Assembly (NCBI RefSeq): GCF_020329485.1
Contig: NZ_JAGKJI010000020.1
Coordinates: 1-64,000 of the forward strand
Reading direction: 5' to 3'
Source: Bradyrhizobium cenepequi
Lineage (GTDB): Bacteria; Pseudomonadota; Alphaproteobacteria; Rhizobiales; Xanthobacteraceae
Length of the DNA stretch: 64,000 nucleotides
Notes under the pieces: generated by a model
Database searches by the model: none
The model's input: only the letters and a program-made list of their open reading frames with translations
Told to the model about the DNA's origin: nothing
Shown here: positions 1 through 12,113 of the stretch, piece by piece
Numbering within the stretch: the first letter of the stretch is position 1
Layout: every line of letters starts with the position of its first letter
Translations under genes and position numbers: made by a program

Positions 1-1
1 C

Positions 2-3000
2 GAGAGCGAGGAGACCGCGCTCAACAGCCAACGCGACGGGCTGATCGCGGCGTCGGCCACCGCCAACCAGCAGCGCAGCCAGCAGGCGACCGGCCCGTTC
101 GACAATCTTTCTTTGCTCGCCGACCGCCTCGATCAGTCGCGCATCGAGATCGTCACCGGCGGCAACGTGATCTTCAAGGGCGGCGCGTCGCAACAAGCCG
201 GATCGCTGACCATGGCGCAGGGCGGGCAGGTGGCGGTCTCCGCCGGTGGCCGCATCTTCACCGAGAGCGGCGCCACCATCGACGTCTCCGGCGTGCGCGA
301 CGTGTCGCTGGCGATGTCGGCCAACAACATCATGGTCAACATCCAGGGCAACGAGCTCCGCGACTCGCCGGTCAACCGCGACAGCAATGCGCTGAAGAAC
401 GCCGACGTCTGGGTCGATATCCGCGACCTGGTCTATGTGCCTGATGGTACCGGCGGCTATGCGGGCGATCGCTACTACACGCCGGGTGGCCTGCTCGAGG
501 TCGGCGGCTATCTCGCCAACACGGCGCACACGATCGGCGAATGGAGCGCGGTCGCCGGCACCATCACGCTGGCGGCGCCGGAGGTGATCGCGCAGGCCGG
601 ATCGGTGTTCGACATTTCGGGCGGCTCGGTCCATTACGAGGCCGGCTATATCCGCACCACGAACTTCCTTGGGGCCGACGGCCGGCTCTACAACATCAAC
701 GACGCCCGTGCCGACATGACCTTCTATGGTCTCGGCCAGGGCTTCATCCGCCCGCACGAGCGCTGGAACGTCACCGAGGTCTGGACCAGCCCGTTCGGGC
801 GGGGCCGCGAGAGCGTGCGCTGGGAGGAGGGCTACACGGTCGGCCGCGATGCCGGCAAACTGATCCTGTCGACGCCGACTGCTGTCTTCGAAGGCGATAT
901 CCTGGCCGATGTCGTGGAGGGCGAACGGCAGAACAGCGCCCGGCCGGATGGAGTTGTCGATGGCTACAAGATCGGGCACAACGTGGTGGCGCAAGCCGGC
1001 ACGCTGGCGCTCGGGCAGTATACCGCCCTGGGGCTCACAGATGCCTATACGAGCGACGTGCGGATCGGCGATGTCGCCAATATAACGGCCGCGATGAGCC
1101 CGGGAGATGCGTTCGACCGCGCCAGGAATACCGTGTGGCTCAGTGGCCAGCATCTCACCGACCAGGGACTTGGCGGGCTGACGCTCGCCACGCGGGATAC
1201 AATCACAGTCGAGAGTGATTTGGCTCTTGCCAATGGTGGCCTCATCGATCTCATCGCGCCCATTGTCGAGATCAATGCAAACATGACAGTGCGTGGTGGT
1301 CAAATTCTGGCCAGCAACATACTCGCCGCGCAGACGACGCGAGTACTGGAGCACGAAGGCATTGCCTCAATCAGCCTCGGAGCCGGTGCCGTGCTCGATG
1401 TAAGCGGGCGCAGGGTGAACGCGCTGCTCGATCCGGCGGACTATTTGCAGGCCGCGTTCGTCAAGGGCGGCTCGGTACGCCTCCAGTCGACTGGCGATGT
1501 GACGCTTGAGTCTGGCTCGCTGATTGACGCATCTGGCGGGGCCATCGTCGGCCTGAGCCCGTTCCTTAAGGGCGGCAGAGGCGGCGATGTCGCGCTCGTT
1601 GCCGGCTATTCGGTCCCTAACATCGCGTCCACAAGTGGAGCCCTCTCTTTTGGCGGCGACGTTCGTGCTTACGGCTTTGAAGGGGGCGGCACGCTGACGG
1701 TGCAGGCCGGCGCGCGCGACGTTTCGATTGCCGGCGAAGCCGCTTCAAGCGACAGCCTGGTCGCATTGTCGGCAGAGCTGTTCTCGACAGGCTTCTCCCA
1801 TTATGTCGTGTCGACAAATCGCGATATGCGCGTTGATGGCAACATCGAGGCGGTCGTGCCGGGCTATCGTGCAACGTCGGCTGGCCTTGCAGCGGCGACT
1901 GACAGTGAGATCTCCAACGTTGCCGAACTCTGGCTGCCATCCAGGTATCTGGAGAATCCAACAGCCGGCATGTTGACCCAGCGTGCGGGCGCGGACATTG
2001 CGCTGACCGGCATCGGCAGCTTCGTGCTGGCGGCGGGCAGGACGATCGAGGTCGATCCGGGCCGCACGATTGAAATCCAGTCGCATGGCCAGACCACCAT
2101 CGACGGGACGATCCGCACGCCGGGCGGCCACATCGTCATCGGCAGCGATCTAAGCGCCATCGTCCAGACGATTCAGACAAGCGTGCCCGGCCAGTCGACC
2201 TGGATCGGCGAGCATGCGCGTCTCGACGTCTCCGGCGAGGCGTACACGGCAGTGGATGCGGGAGGGCGTCGCTACGGCATCGTCCAGGACGGCGGATCAA
2301 TCAGCATTGGATTGGAATCGTTGACGCCGGATGGAAATGGCGTGCTGCCCGCGACCCAATCGATGGTGGTGCTCAGACCCGGCGCGATCCTTGACGCCTC
2401 CGGCGCGAGCGCTGTCATCGATCTGCCGTCGCGTTCGAACTTCGCTTACGCCGGAACTCCAATCACGGTCGCCAGCAACGGCGGCTCCATTACCATCGGC
2501 TCGATGACTGGCGTGTATCTCGATGGTGAATTGCGTGCCGCGGCGGGCGGTGCGGGCGCCGCGGGCGGACGCCTGACGTTGGCGCTGGAAAAGTCCATCA
2601 CCGCTGCCCTCAGGCCGCCGCATGTGCTCACAATCACTCAGCAACGCGCGGGAAGTGGACTGCCCTCGGACCTCGTGGCGGGTGAGCCCGATCCGGCGAT
2701 CCCCTACAGCACCGGCCACATCAGCGCCGAGCAGGTGGCCGCGGGCGGCTTCGACGACCTCGCGCTGTGGAGCCGCGACGTGCTCAGCTTCGATGGCGCG
2801 GTGAACCTATCGCTGGGGCGCAGCCTTGCCCTTCATCGCGGCGTACTGTCGGCCGCGACCGCGGACACGCACGTTACGCTGTCGGCGCCGCATGTGCTGC
2901 TGGACGGCGCGGTCGATATCTACCAGCCCGAGGGCTCGATCTATCCAGGGTTGGCCCTTTCCCTGTTTACGCCGTCGACGACCAACCATGGGCGCCTGCG

Positions 3001-6000
3001 CGTCGAAGCCGACCTGATCGATGTCCGCAACAGGGTCTGGTCCGGCGGGAGAGCGTCCTACCAAACCGGCGCGACTGGCCTCCCCACTCCCTTCGAGGCC
3101 GCCGGCTTCGGCGCCATCGATCTCGTTAGTCGCGGCGACATCCGCTTCGGCACCGGCTTCCTCGCCAGCGGCGGCAACCATATCACTCTCGAGGCCGCAC
3201 AAATTTATCCGTTGACCGGTGCAACAGCGGTCGTCGGCGCCGGCTTGGCGGCACCATATCTCAGCGCGAACGGCGTCATCACCGTGCGCGGCAACGGCAG
3301 CACGCCGGCGCTGCCGCAATCGCTCTTCGGCACTCTGGGACTGGTGGCCGCAACCATCGATCAGGGCGGCATTCTGCGCGCGCCGCTGGGCAGCATTTTT
3401 CTAGGTGACCAGGCTCCAGTCGCAGCCGGTGTGCCGGGTTATTTCCCGTCCGTCCCGAACAACATCGTTCTGCCCCCGGTCACCATCACGCTCCGTGAAG
3501 GCAGTGTCACCTCGACAAGCGCGGCTGGCTTGGTCATGCCTTATGGCGGCACGGTGGATGGGCAGGTCTACAATTATGCTGGTGCGAAAGTCGCCTTCGC
3601 CGATCTCGCCACCACGATACGGACCAGCGGCGTAACCCTCAAAGCCGAGCGCGTCGTCGCCGAGCCCGGCTCGCTGCTCGATCTGTCCGGCGGTGGCGAG
3701 CTGACCGGAGCCGGTTTCATCACCGGCCGCGGCGGCTCGGTGGACGTGCTGCACACGCCGCTCATCAATGCCAATCCGGCCAATACCTACAGCAACGCAT
3801 CGAACCGCGTCTATGCACTGGTTCCAGGCTATGCTGCTAGTTACGCCCCACTATCGCCTGACCATGGTGCGGGCGATCCGATGGTCGGTCAGCAGATCAC
3901 GTTGAGCCATTCGGTCGGCGGCTTGCCCGCTGGCACTTACACGCTGCTGCCGTCGACCTATGCGCTTCTTCCCGGCGCCTACCGTGTAGAACTGGGCGGG
4001 ACCACGACGATTGCAGGCGGCCCCGTCGCTCTCGGAAACGGCTCGTACGCGTCCACCGGCACGCTCGGATTTGCCAACACAAACATCCGCGCAGCGCTGC
4101 CAAATCAGCTCGTGCTGACGCCGGCCAACACCGTGCGCACCTATTCGCAGTACAACGAAACAAGCTATAGCGACTTTGCGAGAGCCAACGCCGCGCTCTT
4201 CGGCCTGCTGCGTCCGCGCCTGCCAGCCGACGCCCAGGTTCTGACGCTGGATTTCAAGATGGGCGCCGGCGACGTATTGTCGTTCAACGGCGATGCCAAC
4301 TTCGCGCCGGCCGGGGATGGCTATGCCGGCACCCTGGTCGCGCGATTGTCAACGAACATGACCTTCAATTCCCCCGACGGTACGATCGAAATCAGGCCGT
4401 CGGATGCGGCGGCGAGCGAAGGCATGGCGTCGCTCGTCGCCGAGGATCTGTCACGCTTCAACGCCGGGTCGCTGCTGGTCGGGGGCTATTACTCCTATTA
4501 CGAGGACATCAACTCCAATGGTCTTGAAGGACCGCGCGTCGCTTTCAACGGCTTTGCGCCGAACACCAATGTCTTTGTGCGCAGCGGCGCTACCCTGCGG
4601 GCGGGGCAGATCTTTCTAATCGCAGCCAATGAGATCAAGATCGAGAACGGCGCGGTTCTCGATACCACCCACAACCGGGCCAAGGTGTTCGATTCGACGG
4701 CCGGCTATCTCTTCGCCAATTGGGCCAACCTCAATCCCAATACCGGCGTTCCGATCGCCGGGGCCAGGGCGATGGTCACCGTCGCCAACGGCGAGCTTAA
4801 TTTCCTGGCGCCCGCGATTGGTCCGACCGGCACGATCACCATCGAGGACGGCGCCGTGCTGCGCACGCTGGGCACCATCGACTTCACGGCAAGCCAGGGG
4901 GTGAACCTCGGCACGGATGTGGCGCTCAATGCCCGCTACCTGTCGCTGAGCCTGCCGGAGATCAATGTCGGCACCGAAGCGTCGCTGGATGCGGCGAGGG
5001 CGGCCGGCGCCCTCGGCTCGGGCTGGACGCTGACTCAATCATTGCTGGATCGTCTGCTCGCTCCCGGCGATCCGACATTGCCGGGCGTCGAGCGGTTGTC
5101 GCTGGCCGCCACGTCCTCGCTCAATTTCTTCGGCGACGTGACGCTCGACATGCGCGGCGGTGCCGGTGCGAATGGCCGCACCTTGATGCTCAACACGCCG
5201 GGTATTTACGGCTGGGGAACGAACGGCGACACAGCCTTGCTGCGCACCGATTTTCTGATCTGGAACGGTTCGCTGGCCCGCAATGGCGTTCTGGCCAGCC
5301 CCTACGGCCCGCTGACGCCATCCGCCCAGCGGCCGGGTACCGGCTCCGGCAAGCTGCGTATCGATGCGCGCGAGATCGTCTTCGGCTACGGCTCCGGCGA
5401 CCAATACCAAAACGAGACTGCGCTCGACCGCCTGGCTCTGGGCTTCTCCACGGTTGACCTCATCGCGTCCGAGCGCATTACCGCCAACAATCGCGGCACA
5501 CTCTCAGTCTACCGTAGCTACGACCTCGGCACGGAGAGCTATGCGGGCGGCGATCTCAATCTGATGACGCCGCTCATCACCGCGCAGGGCGGTGGCTATA
5601 TGGCCTACACTGCGGGTGGTGCCATCACGGCGTCGGCGCCTCAAACCGGTCCGGCCGACACCGCGGGTATCCGCGAGTTGGGTGGTGAGTTGCGTTTCAA
5701 CGGCGGCACGGTCTCGCTCGACACCGCCATCGCCTTACCGAGCGGACGGCTGGTGCTCAAGGCTGACGGCGACATCATGCTCAGCGATCGCGCCCAGATC
5801 GATCTCTCCGGCCGCTCGATCGCGTTCTTCGACGTCACCAAGCATAGCTGGGGCGGGGACGTAGACATGCGCAGCGCCGATGGCCGGATCGTGCAGGCTT
5901 CAGGCTCGGTGATCGATGTGTCGGCCGGGCACAGCGACGCCGGCTCGATCACGGTCGAGACGGTGGGCATCAATGGCGACGTCATGTTCAGCGGCACTTT

Positions 6001-7735
6001 GCGCGGCGATGGCGCCGAAGGCTTCGACGATGGCGCGTTCGATGTTCGTACGCGGACGCTGGCCGATTTTGCAGGTTTGAACCGGCTCCTCAATGCCGGC
6101 GCATTCTTCCGGTCGCGCAGCATCGCCGTCAAGACGGGTAATCTGGTGGTCGGCGACGAGGTGTGCGCGCACTATGTGAGCCTGTCGGCCGACGGCGGCA
6201 GCCTGACCGTCAACGGCAGGATCGACGCCAGCGACGCGAGCCCCGGCACGATCCGCCTGGCTGCCCGCGACAACCTCACGCTCGCGTCCGCGGCCGTGCT
6301 CGATGCGCATGGCACTCAACTGCAAAAGGACGGCAACGGCCAAGCGATCGAGTCCGCGAACCGCGGTCATGTGGAGCTGACCTCTACGGACGGCCGCGTC
6401 CGGCTCGAGACAGGCACTACAATTGATCTCACGACGCCAGACGGCGTCGCGCGCGGGCACATCGAAATCAACGCGCGTCGACTAGGCGGCGCAGATGGGG
6501 CGGGCGCCGGCGCCAACGATATTGCCATCGATGCCGCAGGTCCGCTCAACATCCGCGGTGCGGCCAGCATCGCGGTCAACGGCTTCCGCCGTTACGAGTT
6601 GCCCGACGGCGGGTTCATCGATCAGGGTCTGCTCGATGGCATCCACGGCGACAGCACCGCCTTTATCAATGCAGCGTCGGTTAACGGTGCCTTGCAGAGC
6701 AGGTTGGCCGGATTGAGTGCATACGGGGAGGCCTTCCACCTGCGGCCGGGCGTCGAGATCCATAGCGAAGGCGATCTTGCAACCAAGGGCGATCTCGACT
6801 TCTCCGGCTACCGTTACGGCCCAAAGGCCAATCCCGGCCTGCGCGGCTCCGGCGAGGCGGGCGTGGTGTGGGTGCGCGCCGCTGGCGATTTCAAAGTCAA
6901 CGGCAGCATCACCGACGGCTTCGGGCGACCGCTGGCGACGCCGGACGACAACGGCTGGATCCTGCCGAACGGTATCGCGCTGGCCAGCGATATCACGCTG
7001 CCTGCGGACATCGTGTTGCCAGGTGCTGCTTCGGGAGCGAACACCGCCGTTACGACCTTCCCCAACACGGCGGGGCTGGTGCTCGAATTCGATATCCCGC
7101 TGCGCTCCACCGTGCTCAAGCCGAATGCCGTCGTCCCCGTCGACGTCACGCTGAGCGGGCAGCTCAGCCTTCCCGCCGGCTTCGTTCTCAAGGGTGACAT
7201 CACCCGGCCCGATGGGACGGTGCTGAGGGCCGGCACCACGCTGGACGCCAGCACGGTGATCCCGGCGGGCAGCAGGATCGGGCGGGGCAATGTGATGCCG
7301 ACGACCCTCAACATTGCTGCTATGACCTGGCCGGCTGGAACCCCGCTGGACGTAATCGACTCAGCGCAGATTCCCCTACGCGAATCGATCACCGTGAAGG
7401 CCGGCACCGTCGTGCCGACCGGCGTCACCATTCCGAGGATCAGCGAGACCCTCGCCGCTGATACAATCGTTTCAGCGCCAATGGTGCTGGCAAGCGGCTC
7501 CGCGTTTCCGACCACGACGGCGGGTATGAAGCTGCCCTTCCCGATCACCATCGCGGCTGCCGCCCTCAAACCCGGTGTGCAGGTCCCGTTCGCATTCACG
7601 ACGGGGGGAGTGACCGTCCTCCCTGCCGGCTGGGTTCCTTCGGCCCGCATTCTCAATGCCGATGGCACAGTCGCCTTCGAGGCGGGCCAACCCGTTCCCG
7701 CAGGTTCGCGGCTGGTGTTGAACATGCGCGTCTAA
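2..7735 (+). pseudogene. Giant filamentous-haemagglutinin-family adhesin A, 5' part outside window, cut by premature stop
   Basis: The reading frame is already open at base 2 and matches adhesin C (29762-42379) from there, so the gene begins upstream. The translation is a long chain of short beta-rich repeats (runs such as GSVFDISGGS and TIDVSGVRDVSLAM), as expected of the right-handed beta-helix shaft of secreted TPS exoproteins. From about base 6900, after VNGSITDGFGRP, a low-complexity block begins in which LPAG/IPAG/VPTG-type motifs recur irregularly. The frame stops at TAA 7733-7735 inside this block, but the same frame stays open afterwards and carries the expected C-terminal part. I read this as a decayed gene, not a natural end. 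Its STN/ECF/FecR partners would lie left of the window. Family assignment is firm; whether any product is made is unknown. Readthrough or a sequence error are alternatives. Confidence 0.8.
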
Positions 7736-7996
7736 GCGGGTCTCACGCTTCCCACGGGGGTAACCGTGCGCACTGCCGCGGGGACGACCATTCCCGGTGA
7801 CACGGTACTGGGCGATTATTTCACCGGCAACCTTTCGCTTTGGGCGCCCGCTTTTGTCGAGGTTGGAATGACCTTGCCGAGAGGCGCGACCCTGCAGAAC
7901 CTGGTCGGCCCCAAGCTCCGCTCGACGGGCAGCGACGGCACACAGGGCCAACTCTACGCCATTGCCCCGATGCTGGACCGCGGGATGCAATCCTGA
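7736..7996 (+). pseudogene. Middle fragment of adhesin A between the two in-frame stops
   Basis: This stretch continues in the same frame as the upstream fragment and encodes more of the LPAG-type block (motifs TLPTGVTV, TTIPGDTV, TLPRGATL), then the segment YAIAPML, which corresponds to YARAPML in adhesin C. It ends at TGA 7994-7996. Adhesin C has TGG (Trp, 39302-39304) at the aligned position in SESWSIRLV, against QS-stop-SMRYV here, so a single G-to-A change explains this stop. There is no convincing ribosome binding site for separate translation of the 76-codon open stretch from GTG 7766. Confidence 0.65.
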
Positions 7997-7999
7997 TCC

Positions 8000-10822
8000 A
8001 TGCGCTACGTGGCAGGTGCGGATCTCGGCGCGGCCGACACCCGCAGCGTGAGCGCTTCCCGGGCGGGCGACCTGGTGTTGAACGACCCTCACTACCACTT
8101 CGGTGGTACCGCGCAGGTGCAGCAGGCGATGAGCGTGCTGCGCACCGGCACCGGCTACCTGGATTTGCTGGCGGGCGGCGACTATCAGCAGAAGTCGCTG
8201 TTCGGCGTCTATACCGCCGGGACGCAGACCGGCAGCGTCGCGCGTAACGCGGTGGCAGGCGACGACCCGTTCGCGGCGGCGCTGCATTCCGACCGCTTCT
8301 ATTTCACCGAGGGTGGTGGCGACGTGCTGCTGGCGGCACAAGGCAACCTGCAGGGCTACAGCGCACCTATCAACGGCCCCACGAACTCACCAACTGTGTC
8401 GTCCATGTCCGCCAACTGGCTGTTGAAGGATGGAGACAACTGGGGCATCAACTTCGGCGCCTACGATATGTCCGGCAATCAGACCGTGCTGCGCGGGTTC
8501 GCCAGCGTCGGTTCGCTCGGCGGCGGCAATGTCGTCGTGAAGTCCGGCGCGGACACACAGGGCCTGACGGCGGCCATCGGCAGCAGCGGACAGGCGCAGG
8601 CGGTCGGAGGCGGCGGCGATCTGACGATCGACGTCGCCGGCCGCATATCGAGCGCGACGCTGGTCGAACTGCGCGGCGATCTCGATTTGCGCGCCGCATC
8701 GGTCGGCACCGTTGTGGCTTCGCAGTTCGGCAAACGGCAGGCCGGCGACCCGCGCGCACCCGATCTCACAACATCCTATGGGTCGCTCTTCTCCGGATCG
8801 AGCAGCTTGACCATTGGCGATGGCCTGCTGACCGCCTACAGCCGCTCCGAGCTGGTGGTGGCGAGCGTTTCGGGAGAGAGTGGGCTGAGCACTGACGCGA
8901 CGCGCGCTGTCCTGTTCTCGGCCGGTGGCGACGTCGGGATAGGTGCTACTACTTCCGTGGTATCTCCAGTCGTGTCTTCGCTTTCGACCATCGCTGCAGG
9001 AGGCGACATTCTATTGAGCGGCGCGGGTGTGATGGCGCCATCGCCTCGCGGACAGCTGGAGCTTCTGGCCTGGGACTCGATCAACGGTCACGGGAACTTG
9101 CAGGTCACGGGTCTCCAGTACTGGACGCTGGGCGCCGGTGATCTGACGGGCAACTTGCATATCGACGATCCTGAGCCGATCCGCCTCTATGCCGTCAATG
9201 GCGATATTCTCAATGTTCAGCTCGGCAACAGAACGCTGAACACCTCGACCAGGACCTGGACCTACACCGGCATCGCTGGCAAGCAGGCATGGTTGCTGGC
9301 CGGCCGCGATATCGTCGGTCTCAATGCCTTCATCCTCAACAACCGCACGACGGATGTGTCGAGGGTGTCGGCCGGCCGCGACATCATCTACGCCAATGTC
9401 GAAATTGCCGGACCGGGCACGCTGGAGGTGACGGCGGGCCGCAACGTCTATCAGGCCGACAAGGGCGGCCTGACCAGTCTTGGCCCGCTCGTCGTCGGCG
9501 ATTTGAGACAGGGCGCGGATATTGCGGTGATGGCCGGCATGGGTGCTGGCGTGCCCGGCATCGGCAGCGTGGCTTGGAGCGACTTTGCCAACCTATATCT
9601 CGATCGCGCCAATCTCGCGGATCCGCAAAGACCGCTTGCCGAACAGCCTGGCAAGGTCGCAAAGACCTACGAGAAAGAGCTCGTGCAATGGCTCGCCGAC
9701 CGCTACGGCTTCAACGGTGGTGACGAGGCGGCGCTCGCCTATTTCGTGGCGCTGTCGCCGGAGCAGCAGCGGATATTCCTGCGCCAAGTCTATTACGCGG
9801 AGTTGCGGGCCTCGGGCCGTGAATACAACGACGCGGACAGCCCGCGCTTCAACAGCTATCTGCGCGGACGCAGCGTCATCGCGGCGCTGTTGCCCGAGAC
9901 CGATGCGGCAGGCAACCGCATCGAGCGCCACGGTGACCTCGTGCTGTTCCAAGGAACCGCCAACAACGGCGGCATCCGCACTGTTAGTGGAGGCTCGATC
10001 CAGGCGCTCGTGCCCAATGGTCAGATCACGGTCGGTATCTCTGGCGTGACACCGGCGGGCGATCTCGGTTACGGGCCTCCGACAGTGCCGGCCGGCCTGC
10101 TCACCCAAGGCTTCGGCGACATCCAGATGTATTCGAAAGGCTCGATCCTGCTCGGTCTATCACGGATCATGACCACGTTCGGCGGCGACATCCAGGCGTG
10201 GTCGGCGGAAGGCGACATCAACGCCGGCCGCGGCGCCAAGACGACGATTGTCTATACACCGCCGCGACGGGTCTATGACGCGTATGGCAATGTCGCGCTG
10301 TCACCGAATGTGCCGTCTTCCGGCGCGGGTATCGCGACCCTCAACCCCATCCCGGGTGTCGCCGCGGGCGATATCGATTTGATCGCGCCGCTCGGCACGA
10401 TCGATGCGGGCGAGGCGGGCATCCGCTCCTCGGGCGACGTCAACCTGGCGGCGCTGCAGATCCTCAACGCCGCCAACATCCAGGCGCAGGGCAATACGAC
10501 AGGCGTGCCCACAATTCAGGCTCCGAACATCGGCGGCCTCACCGAGGCGTCGAACACTGCCGGCGCCGCTCAGCAGGTAGCGAAACCGGTCCAGGCCGGG
10601 GCCGCAGAACAACCCTCGATCATCATCGTCGAATTCCTCGGCTTCGGCGGGGAAAGTGGAGATATGCCAAGTGAAAGCCAAGACAACCGTCGCCGCAGAA
10701 TCCAAGATCAGCGGACTTACAATGTAAACAGTCCGTATCAAGTGCTCGGAGTGGGGCCCCTGACGGATGATCAGTTGTCAAGTCTCGCCGCCGAAAGGCG
10801 AGCGTCCATCGGCAGTCGATGA
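8000..10822 (+). pseudogene. C-terminal 940 codons of adhesin A, separated by nonsense codons
   Basis: This part starts immediately after the second stop in the same frame; the ATG at 8000 is an internal Met, not a true start, because no signal peptide or TPS domain follows. It contains the rest of the beta-rich shaft, a conserved segment near 9637-9840 (AEQPGKVAKTYEKEL through LRQVYYAEL) that probably corresponds to the DUF3739 region of this family, and the shared C-terminal signature PSIIIVEFLGFGG at 10613-10651. A charged tail ending in an ERR motif follows. Orphaned from its signal peptide it could not be exported by the two-partner route. It matches adhesin C closely up to the end, so the decay is confined to the two stops. 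Confidence 0.75.
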
Positions 10823-11355
10823 ATGGCAAGAGATGTACATAGCAGCTCGATAGACCAGCTTCCGAGCTACCCCGAACGCATCAGCCCATGAAGCTCCCAA
10901 TGCTTCAGTACGCCTCGTTCCCGTCGAGACATGCCGCAACCAGCACCCCATTCAGAGCACCGATCTCCATGGGAAGTCGGGGTTCTTCTCGCCTAGCTCG
11001 CGGCCAGGTGGCCGTGCAGCGCGATCGCGAATTCGTCCGCGCCGTGCACCACCTGATCGATCAGCATTCGGAGGACCGTGGGCGGACTCGGTCGTTGTGG
11101 ACGTTCACCGACCCTGTTCGGCCGCTGCGCGTACCGGGTCATGGATGTCGTCAACTTGTAACATTGGATGAATACCGTATTTATGAATATTGTAGTTGAA
11201 GACTGTCGGCAGTGGACCAAAGCGGCGCAGTATTTGTGCGGTTCTGAGGCAGATCGTCGGACGCTAATTCGTCTGCGACCTGCCACTCCAGAGTGGGATG
11301 CCCAGAGCGTAACGAATCGTAGGGGCGAGAAGACGGAAGCGCTCTTCTAAGTGTT
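10823..11355. other. Intergenic region between adhesin A and the second cassette
   Basis: This 533-bp stretch has no convincing protein-coding gene; the short open frames on both strands have no recognisable product. The only suggestive content is a possible recombinase remnant on the minus strand (10993-11085). The A/T-rich part around 11155-11210 immediately precedes the STN gene at 11356 and is the likely place for its promoter, but I could not recognise a -35/-10 pair with confidence. Confidence 0.5.
10993..11085 (-). pseudogene. Possible C-terminal remnant of a large serine recombinase
   Basis: The minus strand encodes VLRMLIDQVVHGADEFAI followed by ALHGHLAAS and a stop. The pattern (hydrophobic helix LRxLIDxVV, then a short beta strand and LxGxLAA) resembles the extreme C-terminus of large serine recombinases found in rhizobial mobile elements. 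Nothing else of such a gene is visible upstream, so at most this is a relic that could mark a past insertion or excision between cassettes. The match is from memory of the family and only about 27 residues long, so it may be chance. Confidence 0.25.
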
Positions 11356-12042
11356 ATGTCTCGGCACGTGAGTTGGATGCGGGTCCTTATCTTGGGCGCC
11401 GCAGTCGCTGCAATGATCGCAGCAGGCTGGTGGTCGAAAGCTAGTGCACAGTCGGCAACATCAGAGACGAAAATCCAATTCAATATACCGGCTCAGCCGC
11501 TCTCGCGCGCTCTTGTCGATTACGCCGCAGCGACAGGACTTGAGATCTTTTACAAAGCGGCGCTGGCTGATAACCGGCACTCGACCGCGGTCGCGGGAGT
11601 TCTGATGCCTTCCACCGCGCTGCAAATACTCCTGCGCGGCACGGGTTATACCGCCAGATCCACCGGCGTTGGCGCGTTCACGATCATGCCGGCGCCGCGC
11701 GAAGTGCCGGCCGCCGCCGAGGCCCGGAAAAGACTACAACCCTATTTCGCGGTTGTTCAAACCGGTATCAGTGATGCGCTCTGCCGGAATGCCCCTGGTG
11801 CAGCTGACAAAGAGATTCTATTGCAGTTGTGGCTTTCGTCATCGGGCCTGGTGACAAGAGCCGAGGTGATCGATGACGACGGAAAAGCTGCGCGGGACCA
11901 ATCCTACGCTGCGGCTATCCGTGGCTTAGCGTTCGCCATTCCCCCGCCAGGCATGCCGCAACCCGTTAATGTCGTCATTTTCCCGTCGTTCAAAGCATCG
12001 CGGACATGTGGGCCGGTCAATGCGGCGCGTGGAGGCCGATAG
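11356..12042 (+). CDS. Exported STN-domain protein with TonB_C-like C-terminus (VreA-like), cassette 2
   Basis: A 228-residue protein with an N-terminal signal peptide (hydrophobic residues 9-24, probable cleavage after ASA at residue 31). Residues about 39-110 form an STN (secretin and TonB N-terminus) signalling domain (FNIPAQPLSRALVDYA through TGVGAFTI). Residues about 128-212 resemble a TonB C-terminal fold (LWLSSSGLVTRAEV, then FAIPPPGMPQPVNVVIFP). Two Cys (143 and 218) flank that domain and recur in the paralogue at 27331. STN domains normally sit on TonB-dependent receptors; here there is no beta-barrel, as in VreA of the P. aeruginosa PUMA3 system. Position directly upstream of ECF sigma and FecR genes supports a role as periplasmic signal input. 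The ligand is unknown. Confidence 0.8.
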   Translation: MSRHVSWMRVLILGAAVAAMIAAGWWSKASAQSATSETKIQFNIPAQPLSRALVDYAAATGLEIFYKAALADNRHSTAVAGVLMPSTALQILLRGTGYTARSTGVGAFTIMPAPREVPAAAEARKRLQPYFAVVQTGISDALCRNAPGAADKEILLQLWLSSSGLVTRAEVIDDDGKAARDQSYAAAIRGLAFAIPPPGMPQPVNVVIFPSFKASRTCGPVNAARGGR

Positions 12043-12113
12043 CATGGCTCGGTGTTGGCCCGGTGTGGGATGGAGTCGGGCTGTACGAAGTGCTTCCATC
12101 GAGGTGTCGCGCG

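Noticed and set aside
10888..11199. 103-codon plus-strand open frame between cassettes
   Set aside because: No ribosome site, no recognisable domain and a composition unlike the flanking genes.
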